Shown one piece after another: positions 33,419 to 46,417 of a stretch of DNA of 64,000 bases. The notes under the pieces were generated by a model. The model saw nothing but the letters and a program-made list of their open reading frames with translations. It searched no databases and had not been told where the DNA came from. Made by a program: the position numbers and the translations under genes. Within the stretch, counting starts at the first letter, position 1, and each line of letters begins with the position of its first letter. The stretch is from Leifsonia shinshuensis (GTDB taxonomy: Bacteria > Actinomycetota > Actinomycetes > Actinomycetales > Microbacteriaceae). The DNA lies in assembly GCF_014217625.1 (NCBI RefSeq), contig NZ_CP043641.1, positions 4,340,001 through 4,404,000 of the forward strand, given 5' to 3'.

Positions 33419-34033
33419 ATGAACGAGAACCTGTCCGGAGACGCCAGGGAGATGCTCGACCTCATCGACGGTCAGCAGCGCCGCGTCGACCGTGGACTCC
33501 GCATCCCCGTCGTCTGGCTGTACACCGTGTGGGCGGTGGCCTGGCTGGTCGGCTTCCTCGCCCTGTACTTCGCGCAGCTGGGCCTGTTCGATCCGGTCGC
33601 CGCCGGCATCGTGTTCGCCGTGCTCATCGTCGGATCGATCGTCGCCTCGGCCGTGATCGGTTCCCGGATCGGCCGCGGCGTGCGCGGGGACTCGCAGTTC
33701 GCCGGCACGGTCTACGGCGTCTCCTGGTCGGTGTGCTCCGTCGCGTTCGCGCTGCTGGGCATCGGCCTGATCGCCGAGGGGATGCCGGGCGACCTCGCCG
33801 GCATCTACTTCCCGAGCGCCTACGCGCTCATGTGCGGGACGCTCTACCTCGCCGGAGCCGCGGTCTGGCACGACCGCTTGCAGCTCGTCCTCGGCCTCGC
33901 GCTCCTGGTGGTCGGCGCCGTCGCGCCGTTCCTGGGGCTCGGCCCGAACCTTCTGCTCATGGCCGTCGCGGGCGGCGTCGTCTTCGGAGCGGGCGCCCTC
34001 GTCACGCTCCGCACGCTGAGCCCGCAGCGGTGA
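33419..34033 (+). CDS. Membrane protein of unknown function paired with a winged-helix regulator
   Basis: A 204-residue protein: a short charged N-terminus, then about five to six hydrophobic helices (about 30-52, 58-82, 96-118, 126-146, 153-170, 174-194). No family motif was recognised. It is probably translated from a leaderless transcript under a palindromic operator. Its stop overlaps the GTG of a small winged-helix regulator, so the two are one autoregulated pair. Such gene pairs are common in actinobacteria; function is unknown. Confidence 0.75.
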   Translation: MNENLSGDAREMLDLIDGQQRRVDRGLRIPVVWLYTVWAVAWLVGFLALYFAQLGLFDPVAAGIVFAVLIVGSIVASAVIGSRIGRGVRGDSQFAGTVYGVSWSVCSVAFALLGIGLIAEGMPGDLAGIYFPSAYALMCGTLYLAGAAVWHDRLQLVLGLALLVVGAVAPFLGLGPNLLLMAVAGGVVFGAGALVTLRTLSPQR

Positions 34034-34329
34034 CCGCAGTGGACGAGCTCGACCCGGTCATCCACGCCGCCGCCCGCCTCAAGATCACCGCGACCCTGGC
34101 GACCGTCGCGGAGGGCGGCAGCATGTCGTTCCCGCGCCTCCAGGAGCTGCTCGACCTGACAGCGGGCAACCTCGCGACGCACCTGCGCAAGCTGGAGGAC
34201 GCCGGTTACGTCGAGGTCGAGAAGTCGCACCGCGGACGCGTCCCCGTCACGTATCTCGCCCTCACCACGACGGGTCGCCGGGCGTTCGAGGACTACACGG
34301 CGACGCTGAAGGCGATCCTCGGGGCGTGA
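34030..34329 (+). CDS. Winged-helix transcriptional regulator
   Basis: A 99-residue single-domain regulator from GTG 34030 (GTGA overlap with the preceding gene). The fold is seen in LKITATLATVAEGGSMSFPR, LLDLTAGNLATHLRKLEDAG and YVEVEKSHRGRVPVTYLALT, a helix-turn-helix plus beta-wing of the DUF2087/winged-helix DNA-binding type. The perfect palindrome at 33398-33414 is its likely autoregulatory site. Effector is unknown. Confidence 0.85.
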   Translation: MTAVDELDPVIHAAARLKITATLATVAEGGSMSFPRLQELLDLTAGNLATHLRKLEDAGYVEVEKSHRGRVPVTYLALTTTGRRAFEDYTATLKAILGA

Positions 34330-34432
34330 CGGCGGCCCCCACCGCAAACGGGGCATTGTGGCAGCCCGCACCGTGACGTAGGTTTCCCTCAACCCGACCG
34401 GGTCACGTCACCGTCGACGAAGGAGCCCCGCC

Positions 34433-36031
<1,599 letters not shown>

Positions 36032-36058
36032 GGGCAGTTACGTGCCCCTCGGCGCGGG

Positions 36059-36469
36059 TCAGGGCGCGGTGTCGAGGGTGCGGAGGCGGTAAGAGGAGTT
36101 GAGGTAGTACGCGGCCAACAGCGCGTAGCTGATGCAGGCGACCGCAGGCACGAACGAGTTCTCCGGCTTGCTGGCCAGCGCCCCGACGCAGGAGATGAAG
36201 GCCAGCACGGCGAGGATGGCGCCCAACCAGAACCCTGCCGCCGGCCGCGCGGTCGCCCGCCACCAGGGCCGCGGGTCCTCGCGGTTCTCCCCGGCGCCGC
36301 GGAAGGCGCGGGTGCCGACGATCACGTAGGCGACGTTCAGGATGGCGACGATCAGCACGTCCAGCGCCGCGTTGACGAGCCGGTCGATCACGAAGAAGTT
36401 GAGCGCCAGGATCAGGCCGAAGGCGCCCACGATGTAGATGATCTTCCCCGTGATCGTCGTGATTCTCAC
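36059..36469 (-). CDS. Small membrane protein of unknown function
   Basis: A 136-residue protein with four hydrophobic segments (about 9-28, 33-50, 76-96, 103-121) and a charged loop (RAFRGAGENREDPRPWWRAT) between the second and third. No recognised family motif. It is encoded alone, convergent with the CoA ligase, and begins at ATG 36469 without a strong ribosome site. Confidence 0.7.
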   Translation of the reverse strand: MRITTITGKIIYIVGAFGLILALNFFVIDRLVNAALDVLIVAILNVAYVIVGTRAFRGAGENREDPRPWWRATARPAAGFWLGAILAVLAFISCVGALASKPENSFVPAVACISYALLAAYYLNSSYRLRTLDTAP

Positions 36470-36547
36470 GGTGCGAGCCTAGCCGCGAAGGGGCCGGGCG
36501 CGGAGGACTCGCCTCCGCGCCCGGCGCGTTCACATCCCCTGGACGCG

Positions 36548-39314
<2,767 letters not shown>

Positions 39315-39318
39315 GCCG

Positions 39319-39933
39319 TCAGCGCACCACCCGGTACGTCAGGTGCGCCACCTCCGGCGTCACCCGCGACCGCAGCAACTCCAGCTGCAGCGACGGCACC
39401 CGGTCGAACACCCGCTCGCCCGCGCCGAGCGTGAGCGGCACCACGTGCAGCCGCAGCTCGTCGACGATGCCGGCCCAGAGCGCCTGGTTCAGCGTCTCCG
39501 CCCCGCCCGCGATCGCGACGTCCGCGTCCCCGGCGGCGGCGCGCGCCCGGTCGGCGGCCGAGTGGATGCCGTCGGTGACGAACTCGAACACCGTCCCGCC
39601 CTCCATCGGGATGGGCGGGTGGTCGTAGTGGGTGAGCACGAACACCGGCGCGTGGTACGGCGGATCCTCGCCCCACCAGCCGCGCCAGTCGCCGAACGTG
39701 TCGCCCTCCGGCGGCCAGTCGCCGCGCACCGGGCCGAACATGTTGCGGCCCATCACGTAGGCGCCCGCCGCGGTGATCGCGGCGATCTCCTCCGTGTGCG
39801 CGTCGGCGTACTCGAACATCCAGGTGTGCAGCCGCTCCACCCCGCGCTCGCCGAGCGGGTTCTCCAGCGACTGGTTGGGCCCGGCGGCGAACCCGTCGAG
39901 CGAGACGGCGATATCGGCGGTGACGATCCCCAT
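39319..39933 (-). CDS. Dihydrofolate reductase family protein (RibD C-terminal-like)
   Basis: A 204-residue protein with the DHFR-fold N-terminus (IVTADIAVSLDGFAAGPNQS), YVMGRNMFGPVRGDWP, and IAGGAETLNQALWAGIVDEL (NADPH loop and following helix). It fits the RibD_C/YyaP-like group common in actinobacteria and not the folate-pathway FolA. The reaction is an unknown NADPH-dependent reduction. Confidence 0.85.
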   Translation of the reverse strand: MGIVTADIAVSLDGFAAGPNQSLENPLGERGVERLHTWMFEYADAHTEEIAAITAAGAYVMGRNMFGPVRGDWPPEGDTFGDWRGWWGEDPPYHAPVFVLTHYDHPPIPMEGGTVFEFVTDGIHSAADRARAAAGDADVAIAGGAETLNQALWAGIVDELRLHVVPLTLGAGERVFDRVPSLQLELLRSRVTPEVAHLTYRVVR

Positions 39934-39946
39934 GCCGCCTGGTTTA

Positions 39947-40279
39947 CTACGCGCGCTCGACCTTGTCGAGCATCCCCCAGACCGCTTCGCTCAGCTCGGG
40001 GTGCTCCAGAGCGATCCGGCGCAGCACGCCGTACTCGAAACGCGTGTAGGTGTCGCGCCCGGCGGCGGGGTGGTGCGCGCGGGACTGCTCCTCGGCGAGG
40101 TCGAAGTCCTCGATCGCTCCGGCACGCAGCGAGATGACCACCTGCTCGTCGACGCTCGGCAGGTCCGGGATGAAGTGCCAGGGGTCCTCGCCGGCGCGGC
40201 AGCGGTGCTCGATGATGGCGGCGAGCTCGTCGCGCGCCTGCTGGCGCAGCACTTCGATGCTCCTCGGGACCTGGTCCAC
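39947..40279 (-). CDS. Conserved hypothetical protein
   Basis: About 110 residues. GTG 40279 is chosen because AGGAGGG sits 5 bp upstream; earlier in-frame starts exist. The sequence is acidic, soluble and mostly helical (RSIEVLRQQARDELAAIIEH, then WHFIPDLPSVDEQVV). No known domain was recognised. It follows the PabC-like gene on the same strand after a gap of 145 bp and precedes the DHFR-like gene. Confidence 0.65.
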   Translation of the reverse strand: MDQVPRSIEVLRQQARDELAAIIEHRCRAGEDPWHFIPDLPSVDEQVVISLRAGAIEDFDLAEEQSRAHHPAAGRDTYTRFEYGVLRRIALEHPELSEAVWGMLDKVERA

Positions 40280-40424
40280 GTCGCCCTCCTTCACTGCGCC
40301 TCTGTTCCCCAAAGCGGCGGTCCCGGCGTCGTCGCCGGTACGGTGCGTACAGCCTAGGCGGCGAATGCGTGCACCGCGAATCGGGGTGTAACGGGGAGTC
40401 CACGCAGGGGTGAACAGTGCGTGC

Positions 40425-41315
40425 TCAGTGCGTGCGGGAGAGGAGGTATCGGTTCAGGTCGGCGGTCAGCGCGGCGTCCACCGGGTACTCCCGGCCGTCG
40501 AGGTGGGTGATCGGACCGGCCTGGCGGACGCTGGACACCAGCCACAGCGCGTCGGCCGCCGCGAGCTCTTCCGCCGTGATGTGGCGGTACTCGGTCGGGT
40601 AGCCGCGCTCCGCGAAGAACGCGAAGACGGCCGCCTGCGTGGTGCCGGCGAGGATGCCCTGGTCGGTCTGCGGGGTGCGGACCACCCCGTCGGCGAGCAC
40701 GATCACGTTGGAGGTCGGACCCTCCAGCGCGAAGCCGTCGGAGCTGATGAAGATCACGTCGTCCGCGCCGCGGCGGGCCGCCTCCCGCTGGGCCGCGCGG
40801 TTGACGGCGTAGGACAGGCTCTTGGCGCCGGCGAGCAGCCACGGGGAGGTCTCCGCCACGTCGTGCCGGAGACCGCGGTCGAGCGTGACGACTTTCAGGC
40901 CGAGGCGCTGCTGCGTGAAGTCCTCGCCCTGATCCACGAAGATCCATCCGCTGGGCCGGCCGGTGCCCTCCACGCCGCGCGTGTAGATCAGCTTGGCGAA
41001 CAGCTCGCCGCCGTCGCCGTTGCGCGCCTGGTAGTCCGCGACGCCGGCCAGCACCGCCTCGTGCCAGACGTGCTCGGCGGGCTCCGGGAGGTCGAGCAGC
41101 TCGGCGGAGTGCGCCAGCCGCATGAGGTGCGGGCCGAGCGCCTGCGGGTGCCCGTCGATGACGGCGATGGTCTCGAACACGCCGTCGCCGCGGGTGATGC
41201 CGAGATCGGTGATCCGCACCTGGGCGGCGTCGAAGTCGGCGAGGGCGAAGCCCGGGTCGCCGGTCGCGGGCTCTCCGGTGGGCACGGTGATGGTCAGCAG
41301 CGTCGCGCGGGTCAT
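40425..41315 (-). CDS. pabC: Aminodeoxychorismate lyase-like / class IV aminotransferase
   Basis: A 296-residue fold-type IV PLP enzyme. DLGITRGDGVFETIAVIDGH at the N-terminus, the PLP Lys165 in LAGAKSLSYAVNR, and the FALEGPTSNVIV and GTTQAAVF segments are typical of PabC / branched-chain aminotransferase homologues. PabC makes p-aminobenzoate for folate. Class IV paralogues (D-amino acid or branched-chain aminotransferases) cannot be excluded, and no pabA/pabB lies nearby. Confidence 0.82.
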   Translation of the reverse strand: MTRATLLTITVPTGEPATGDPGFALADFDAAQVRITDLGITRGDGVFETIAVIDGHPQALGPHLMRLAHSAELLDLPEPAEHVWHEAVLAGVADYQARNGDGGELFAKLIYTRGVEGTGRPSGWIFVDQGEDFTQQRLGLKVVTLDRGLRHDVAETSPWLLAGAKSLSYAVNRAAQREAARRGADDVIFISSDGFALEGPTSNVIVLADGVVRTPQTDQGILAGTTQAAVFAFFAERGYPTEYRHITAEELAAADALWLVSSVRQAGPITHLDGREYPVDAALTADLNRYLLSRTH

Positions 41316-41390
41316 GTGCCTATTGTGCCTGGACGGGGCGGAGAAGTCAGGGGGTGGCGGTGCCCAGTCCGGCCGCCTCAGTCCGGCGCC

Positions 41391-41693
41391 TCAATCCGTT
41401 TGGCGGATCCGGAACGCGTCGTCCCCGTCCGGCGGCGCCTCCGTCACCCGCACGTCGTCCACGGCGCTGCCGGGAGGCCCGGCGCGCAGCCAGTCGATCA
41501 TCCGGTCGACGCTCGCCGCCTCGCCCTCCACCTCGACCTCGACGCTGCCGTCGGACCGGTTGCGCGCCCACCCGGCCACGCCGAGCCGCCGCGCCTCCTC
41601 GCGGGCGCTCCAGCGGTAGCCGACGCCCTGCACCATCCCGGTCACGACCGCCCGCCGGCGGATCGTCGTCTGTTCCTGGCTCACGCCGCCCAT
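41391..41693 (-). CDS. Acylphosphatase
   Basis: A 100-residue acylphosphatase starting at ATG 41693 (GGAG 4 bp upstream). The signature GMVQGVGYRWSAREEARRLG holds the catalytic Arg, and GWARNRSDGSVEVEVEG holds the catalytic Asn and the second strand. It hydrolyses acyl phosphates in the cytoplasm. It is divergent from the methyltransferase gene with only 23 bp between starts. Confidence 0.92.
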   Translation of the reverse strand: MGGVSQEQTTIRRRAVVTGMVQGVGYRWSAREEARRLGVAGWARNRSDGSVEVEVEGEAASVDRMIDWLRAGPPGSAVDDVRVTEAPPDGDDAFRIRQTD

Positions 41694-41716
41694 TGTGCTC
41701 CTGATTGAATTGTCCG

Positions 41717-43222
41717 GTGACCTCCATCGCCGCACTCCGCTCCGACCTGGCCGCCGCCGGGTTCACCGTCGACGGCCTGACCGCGCTCTGGGGAGATGAG
41801 GCGGCGGAGGCCCTGCATCGCGGGCAGCGCGTCCCGGCCGAGCGCGCGCTCGCCGGCGTCGGCGCGGGCCCGCTGGCGACGCTCGCCGCGCTGTTCGTGC
41901 TCGGGCGGCCCGTGGACCGGGAGGCCGCTGCGGCGGCGCTTCCCTCGCTCGGGCTCGACGGGGCGGCAGAGCTGGGACTGATCGTCGAGGGCGAAACGGT
42001 CGCCGCCGCCGTCGACCTCCGCCCGTACGCGTTCGTGGACGCCCTCGGCCCTGCGGAGTGGTGGATCGTCTCCGACCTGGGCGAGCTCGCGCTGGGCGGC
42101 GCGCTCCCCGAGGACCACGTGCTCGGCGTCGGCGGCGCCTCCATGACGCTGAGCGGCCTCATGCTCCAGCGTCCCGTCCGCTCGGCGCTCGACCTCGGGA
42201 CCGGGTGCGGCATCCAGGCCCTGCACGCCTCCCGGCACGCCGACCGCGTCGTGGCGACCGACATCTCCGAGCGCGCCCTCCGCCTCGCCGCGCTCAACGC
42301 TGAGCTGAACGGCGTCGAGGGCATCGAGTTCCGGCTCGGGAGCATGTTCGAGCCGGTGGCGGGGGAGGCCTTCGACCACATCGTCTCGAACCCGCCGTTC
42401 GTCATCACGCCGCGGGCGGAGGGGGTGCCCGCCTACGAGTACCGCGACGGCGGGATGGTCGGCGACGGCCTGGTCGCGGCGTTCATCGCCGGCTGCGGAG
42501 AGCACCTGAACCCGGGCGGCGTCGCGCAGCTCCTCGGCAACTGGGAGTACCACGACACGGCCGACGCCCTGGAGCGTGTGCGCGGCTGGGTGGATGACTC
42601 CGCGCAGCCGCTCGACGCGTGGGTGATCGAGCGGGACACCGAGGACGCCGCGCAGTACGCGGAGACCTGGATCCGCGACGGCGGCACCCGGCCGGGCACC
42701 CCGGTGTTCGACACGCTGCTGGGCGCGTGGCTGGACGACTTCGAGGCGCGCGGCGTCAGGGAGGTCGGCTTCGGCTACCTGCTGCTGCGCCGGGCGGAGG
42801 GAGTGCCGACGCTGCGCCGGTTCGAGCGCATCCACGGGGCGCTCGGCGCGAACGAAGCCGGGCTCGGCCTCCACCTCGGCGAGTGCTTGGCGGCGCACGA
42901 CGCCCAGTCGGCGCTGGACGACGACGCGTTCGGCGCGCTGCTGCTCACGGTCGCGGGCGACGTGACCGAGGAACGGCACCTCTGGCCCGGCGCCGAGTCG
43001 CCCACGGCCATCCTGCTCCGCCAGGGCGGCGGCTTCGGTCGGGTGGTCAGCTCGGACACGGGGCTGGCCGCGCTGGTCGGGGCGTGCGACGGGGACCTGA
43101 GCGTGGCGGCGATCGTCGGCGCGCTGGCCCAGATCTTCGAGGTGGACGAAGAGGCGCTGCGGGCGGACCTGCTGCCGACCGTCCGGGCGCTGGTGACGGA
43201 CGGGCTCTTGCGCCTGCCGTGA
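41717..43222 (+). CDS. Class I SAM-dependent methyltransferase with NPPF motif
   Basis: About 501 residues from GTG 41717 (TTG 41705 also possible; neither has a clear ribosome site). An N-terminal helical domain precedes a Rossmann methyltransferase with LDLGTGCGIQALHASRH (158-174) and the amino-methylating motif NPPF (225-228). A C-terminal domain (about 300-501) ends in winged-helix-like helices. The NPPF motif suggests N-methylation of a base or glutamine, as in RsmC/HemK-like enzymes. The target is unknown; DUF7059-type actinobacterial proteins have this layout. Confidence 0.8.
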   Translation: MTSIAALRSDLAAAGFTVDGLTALWGDEAAEALHRGQRVPAERALAGVGAGPLATLAALFVLGRPVDREAAAAALPSLGLDGAAELGLIVEGETVAAAVDLRPYAFVDALGPAEWWIVSDLGELALGGALPEDHVLGVGGASMTLSGLMLQRPVRSALDLGTGCGIQALHASRHADRVVATDISERALRLAALNAELNGVEGIEFRLGSMFEPVAGEAFDHIVSNPPFVITPRAEGVPAYEYRDGGMVGDGLVAAFIAGCGEHLNPGGVAQLLGNWEYHDTADALERVRGWVDDSAQPLDAWVIERDTEDAAQYAETWIRDGGTRPGTPVFDTLLGAWLDDFEARGVREVGFGYLLLRRAEGVPTLRRFERIHGALGANEAGLGLHLGECLAAHDAQSALDDDAFGALLLTVAGDVTEERHLWPGAESPTAILLRQGGGFGRVVSSDTGLAALVGACDGDLSVAAIVGALAQIFEVDEEALRADLLPTVRALVTDGLLRLP

Positions 43223-43234
43223 CCCGCGCTCGCG

Positions 43235-43735
43235 TCAGCGCGGCGGCAGCGCGACCAGCCGCACGTCGCTGAGCACCCCGTCCCCGGCCGTCGCCGTCAG
43301 GTAGGTGCACGCCGGCTGCCGCCGCCGGTCGGTGGGCGAACCCGGGTTCAGCAGCCGCAGCCCGCCGGGCGACACCGTGTCCCACGGGATGTGCGAGTGG
43401 CCGAACACCAGCACGTCCATGTCCGGGAAGTCCCGCTCGCACCGCTCCTCCCGCCCTTTCGCCGGTCCCGTCTCGTGGATCATGGCGAACCGCAGCCCGC
43501 CCAGCTCGGCCCGCGCGACCTCCGGAAGACGCCCGCGGAGTCCCGGCCCGTCGTTGTTGCCCCACACCCCGATCAGCCGCCGCGACCGCGCCTGGAGGAG
43601 GTCGAGCGTCGCCTCGTCCACCCAGTCGCCCGCGTGCAGGACGACGTCGGCGGCCTCCACCTCGGCCAGCACCTGCGGCGGCAGCGCCTTCGCCCGCAGG
43701 GGGATGTGGGTGTCGGACAGCATCAGCAGCTTCAC
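43235..43735 (-). CDS. YfcE/MJ0936-like metallophosphoesterase
   Basis: A 166-residue phosphodiesterase starting at GTG 43735. Metal ligands are Asp8 and His10 (LSDTHIP), Asp37 (LHAGDWVD), Asn61 (GNNDGP), His87 (AMIHETG), and His113/His115 (FGHSHIPW). The fold and size fit the bacterial YfcE family. It converges on the methyltransferase gene. Physiological substrate is unknown. Confidence 0.9.
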   Translation of the reverse strand: MKLLMLSDTHIPLRAKALPPQVLAEVEAADVVLHAGDWVDEATLDLLQARSRRLIGVWGNNDGPGLRGRLPEVARAELGGLRFAMIHETGPAKGREERCERDFPDMDVLVFGHSHIPWDTVSPGGLRLLNPGSPTDRRRQPACTYLTATAGDGVLSDVRLVALPPR

Positions 43736-43783
43736 GTTGGCAAACGGTAGGCGATTCCGCCGGGCGAGGCTAGCGTCGGGGGC

Positions 43784-44815
43784 ATGGACCTCAGGACCCT
43801 CGGAAACAGCGGCACCATCGTGTCCGCCTTCGCCCTCGGCACCATGACCTTCGGGGCGGAGGCCGACGAGCCCACCTCCCACGCCATCCTGGACCGATAC
43901 GTGGAGGCCGGAGGCACCCTCATCGACACGGCCGACGTGTACAGCACGGGCACGTCGGAGTCGATCATCGGGCGCTGGCTGTCCCGCAACCACGGCGCCC
44001 GCGACCGGCTCGTGATCGCGACCAAGGCGCGGTTCCCGATGGGGGACGGCTCCAACGACCTCGGCTTGTCCCGCACGCACCTGCGCAAGGCTCTCGACGA
44101 CTCGCTGCGCCGGCTCGACGTCGACCACATCGACCTCTACCAGATGCACGCCTGGGACTACCTGACGCCGCTGGAGGAGACGCTGCGCTTCCTCGACGAC
44201 GCGGTGACCGCGGGCAAGATCGGCTACTACGGCTTCTCGAACTACCTCGGCTGGCAGCTCACCAAGGCGGTCGCCGTCGCGGACGCCTACGGCTTCGTCG
44301 CGCCGGTGACGCTGCAGCCGCAGTACAGCCTCCTGGTCCGCGGCATCGAGCACGAGATCGTGCCGGCGGCGCTGGACTCCGGGATCGGCCTGCTGCCCTG
44401 GTCGCCGCTGGCCGGCGGCTGGCTGAGCGGCAAGTACCGCCGCAACGAGGCGCCGACGGGGGCCACCCGGCTCGGCGAGAACCCGAAGCGCGGCATGGAG
44501 GCCTTCGACGCCCGCAACGCCGACCCGCACACCTGGGACGTCATCGACGCGGTGCAGGCGGTCGCGGACGAGGCGGGCGCGAGCATGTCGCAGGTCGCGC
44601 TGGCGTGGCTGGTCGACCGGCCCGCGGTGTCGAGCGTGATCCTCGGAGCGCGCACGCTGGAGCAGCTGGACGACAACCTCGCCGCGGCCGACCTCGAGCT
44701 GACCGACGAGCAGCGCATCCGGCTGGACGAGGCGAGCACGCCGCGCACGGAGGTGTACCCGTACGGGCCGCAGGCGGTCGCGCAGCGGCACCGCAAGCGC
44801 GAAGGCGGCCGCTGA
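43784..44815 (+). CDS. Aldo/keto reductase (YajO/general stress protein 69-like)
   Basis: A 343-residue AKR with catalytic Asp48, Tyr53 (LIDTADVYSTG), Lys81 (VIATKARF) and His122 (YQMHAWD), and the C-terminal NADPH site SVILGARTLEQLDDN. This longer form resembles YajO/GSP69-type AKRs. Cytoplasmic aldehyde or ketone reduction is expected. The gene is divergent from the phosphoesterase, with a 48-bp gap. Confidence 0.9.
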   Translation: MDLRTLGNSGTIVSAFALGTMTFGAEADEPTSHAILDRYVEAGGTLIDTADVYSTGTSESIIGRWLSRNHGARDRLVIATKARFPMGDGSNDLGLSRTHLRKALDDSLRRLDVDHIDLYQMHAWDYLTPLEETLRFLDDAVTAGKIGYYGFSNYLGWQLTKAVAVADAYGFVAPVTLQPQYSLLVRGIEHEIVPAALDSGIGLLPWSPLAGGWLSGKYRRNEAPTGATRLGENPKRGMEAFDARNADPHTWDVIDAVQAVADEAGASMSQVALAWLVDRPAVSSVILGARTLEQLDDNLAAADLELTDEQRIRLDEASTPRTEVYPYGPQAVAQRHRKREGGR

Positions 44816-44829
44816 CCCCGCTGCGTGGC

Positions 44830-45300
44830 TCAGGCGCGGAGCGCGGCCGTCTCGGACACGAAGGCGACGGCCGCCCGCTCCACCACGGGTGCCGGGAGAT
44901 CGAGGCCGAGCACGACGTCCGTCGTAAGCGGCCGCGAGGCGCCCGGCTGCTGCGGCCCGGTCTCCGGCGGCGCTCCACCCGCGGCCGCCATCCCGAGCAC
45001 GGAGACCCGCAACTCCACCACGCCGCCCGGCACCCGCCGCCCGGCGAACGACAGCACGGGCGACGCGAACGTCAGCGTGGTCCACTCGTCCGCTCCCAGC
45101 GTGAGGTCGCCGGGGAGCCCGGCCAGCCATGCGCCGAGTTCCGCGGCCTCGTCGAGGTGCAGCAGCGGGCCGGCCAGCCGCCAGCGCCGGTCCCCGTCCG
45201 CCGCGATGGCCTCCACAGTGAGCACGTCGCCGTCGCGCGACAGAGCACGGAGCGCGAGACTGCGTGAGCCCTCGCTGTCCGAGAGGAACACACCGGTCAC
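44830..45300 (-). CDS. Conserved hypothetical protein coupled to an FMN reductase
   Basis: A 156-residue protein whose GTG start (45300) overlaps the FMN-reductase stop (GTGA). The sequence is beta-rich with an acidic N-terminal half and a Gly/Pro-rich stretch near residues 106-121. No signal peptide, membrane helix or known motif was seen. Translation coupling suggests that it works with the reductase, but no function can be assigned. Confidence 0.65.
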   Translation of the reverse strand: MTGVFLSDSEGSRSLALRALSRDGDVLTVEAIAADGDRRWRLAGPLLHLDEAAELGAWLAGLPGDLTLGADEWTTLTFASPVLSFAGRRVPGGVVELRVSVLGMAAAGGAPPETGPQQPGASRPLTTDVVLGLDLPAPVVERAAVAFVSETAALRA

Positions 45301-45890
45301 CGTGGAGCCGGAACGACGGTGAGCACCCGCTCGATGTACTCGAAGAACGACACCATGAAGCCACGCAGGAGGCCTTCCAGCCGCTCATCCGTGACGGTCC
45401 CGTCGTCCTCGATCAGGCCAGGCTTCAGCTGGATATAGGCCTCCGGCGCGTTCATCTGCGGCGCCTGCAGGAAGCTCAGCACACTGCGGAGCTGCTGCTG
45501 CGCCACCGCCGTCCCGATCGGCCCGGTCGAGGCGCCGATCACGGCCGTCGCCTTGCGCGCGATCACGTTCTCGCCGTGCGGCCGGCTCGCCCAGTCGATC
45601 GCGTTCTTGAGCGCGCCGGGGATGGATCGGTTGTACTCCGGCGTGACGAACAACAGCGCCTGCTGCGCGGCGATGGACGCCTTGAAGTCGCGGACGACCT
45701 GCGGGAAGTCGCCGTCGTAGTCGCGGCTGTAGAGCGGCAGGTCCGCGATCCCGATGTCGGTGAAGACCAGCTCCTCCGGCGCCAGCTCGAGCAGTGCCTT
45801 CGACAGCCTGCGGTTGATGGATCCCGACGAGATGCTGCCGACGATGAGGCCGACCCGGTAAGGCGGTTGGAGCTCGTTGACCGTTGCCAT
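45297..45890 (-). CDS. NAD(P)H-dependent FMN reductase
   Basis: A 197-residue flavodoxin-fold reductase from ATG 45890. The FMN phosphate loop is GSISSGSINRRLSKALLELA, and TPEYNRSIPGALKNAIDWAS is the family's substrate/isoalloxazine signature. It probably supplies reduced FMN or detoxifies quinones. It may serve FMN-dependent monooxygenases such as the one at 18124, but it is not linked to it. Confidence 0.9.
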   Translation of the reverse strand: MATVNELQPPYRVGLIVGSISSGSINRRLSKALLELAPEELVFTDIGIADLPLYSRDYDGDFPQVVRDFKASIAAQQALLFVTPEYNRSIPGALKNAIDWASRPHGENVIARKATAVIGASTGPIGTAVAQQQLRSVLSFLQAPQMNAPEAYIQLKPGLIEDDGTVTDERLEGLLRGFMVSFFEYIERVLTVVPAPR

Positions 45891-46062
45891 GCCGCCAGCT
45901 TGCCCCCGGCCTCGCGCGGTGTCGAGTCCCGTGCCTGAGTCGTGCGCGCGCCCGTCTGAGACGTATTCGCGCCGGAATAGGGCATCTTCCCGATGTGGGA
46001 GGGGGTCCTTAGCGACGAGTCTGAGGTCATCGAAGAAAGCAGTGGAGCGAAGGGTGTGGATC

Positions 46063-46344
46063 ATGATGCTGTCCGAGGAGTTCGTGGCCTCGCGGGTGTA
46101 CGCGGGGGACGTCCAGCGGGCCGAGCACGACCGGGAGCTGGTGCGCCGGCTCCGCGAGGAGCGCGCCGAGCGCCGGGCCGAGCGGGCTGCCGGACGCCGG
46201 GCACGGCACGAGGCGCGGTCGGTCGCCGCGGTGACGGCGGAGCCGGTCTCCGCGCCGCGTGCGACCGGTGCGGGGCCGGTTCGGGAGTCCGCTCCGGAGG
46301 CCGCCCGCGACCAGGAGCGGGAGCTCGCCCACGCCGGCCGTTGA
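46063..46344 (+). CDS. Small Arg-rich hypothetical protein
   Basis: A 93-residue protein starting MMLSEEFVASRVYAGDVQRA, followed by a highly charged Arg/Glu helix (about 20-50) and an Ala/Pro-rich tail. AAGGG precedes ATG 46063; GTG 46054 is an alternative. The conserved-looking N-terminus and intact ribosome site argue that it is real, but no family was recognised. Confidence 0.55.
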   Translation: MMLSEEFVASRVYAGDVQRAEHDRELVRRLREERAERRAERAAGRRARHEARSVAAVTAEPVSAPRATGAGPVRESAPEAARDQERELAHAGR

Positions 46345-46417
46345 CCGAGGTTCTGCCCTGGGCGAAGCAGGGCGGACAGGGGGTTCGGATGTCGGTGGTC
46401 CATGGCACGATGAGGCC

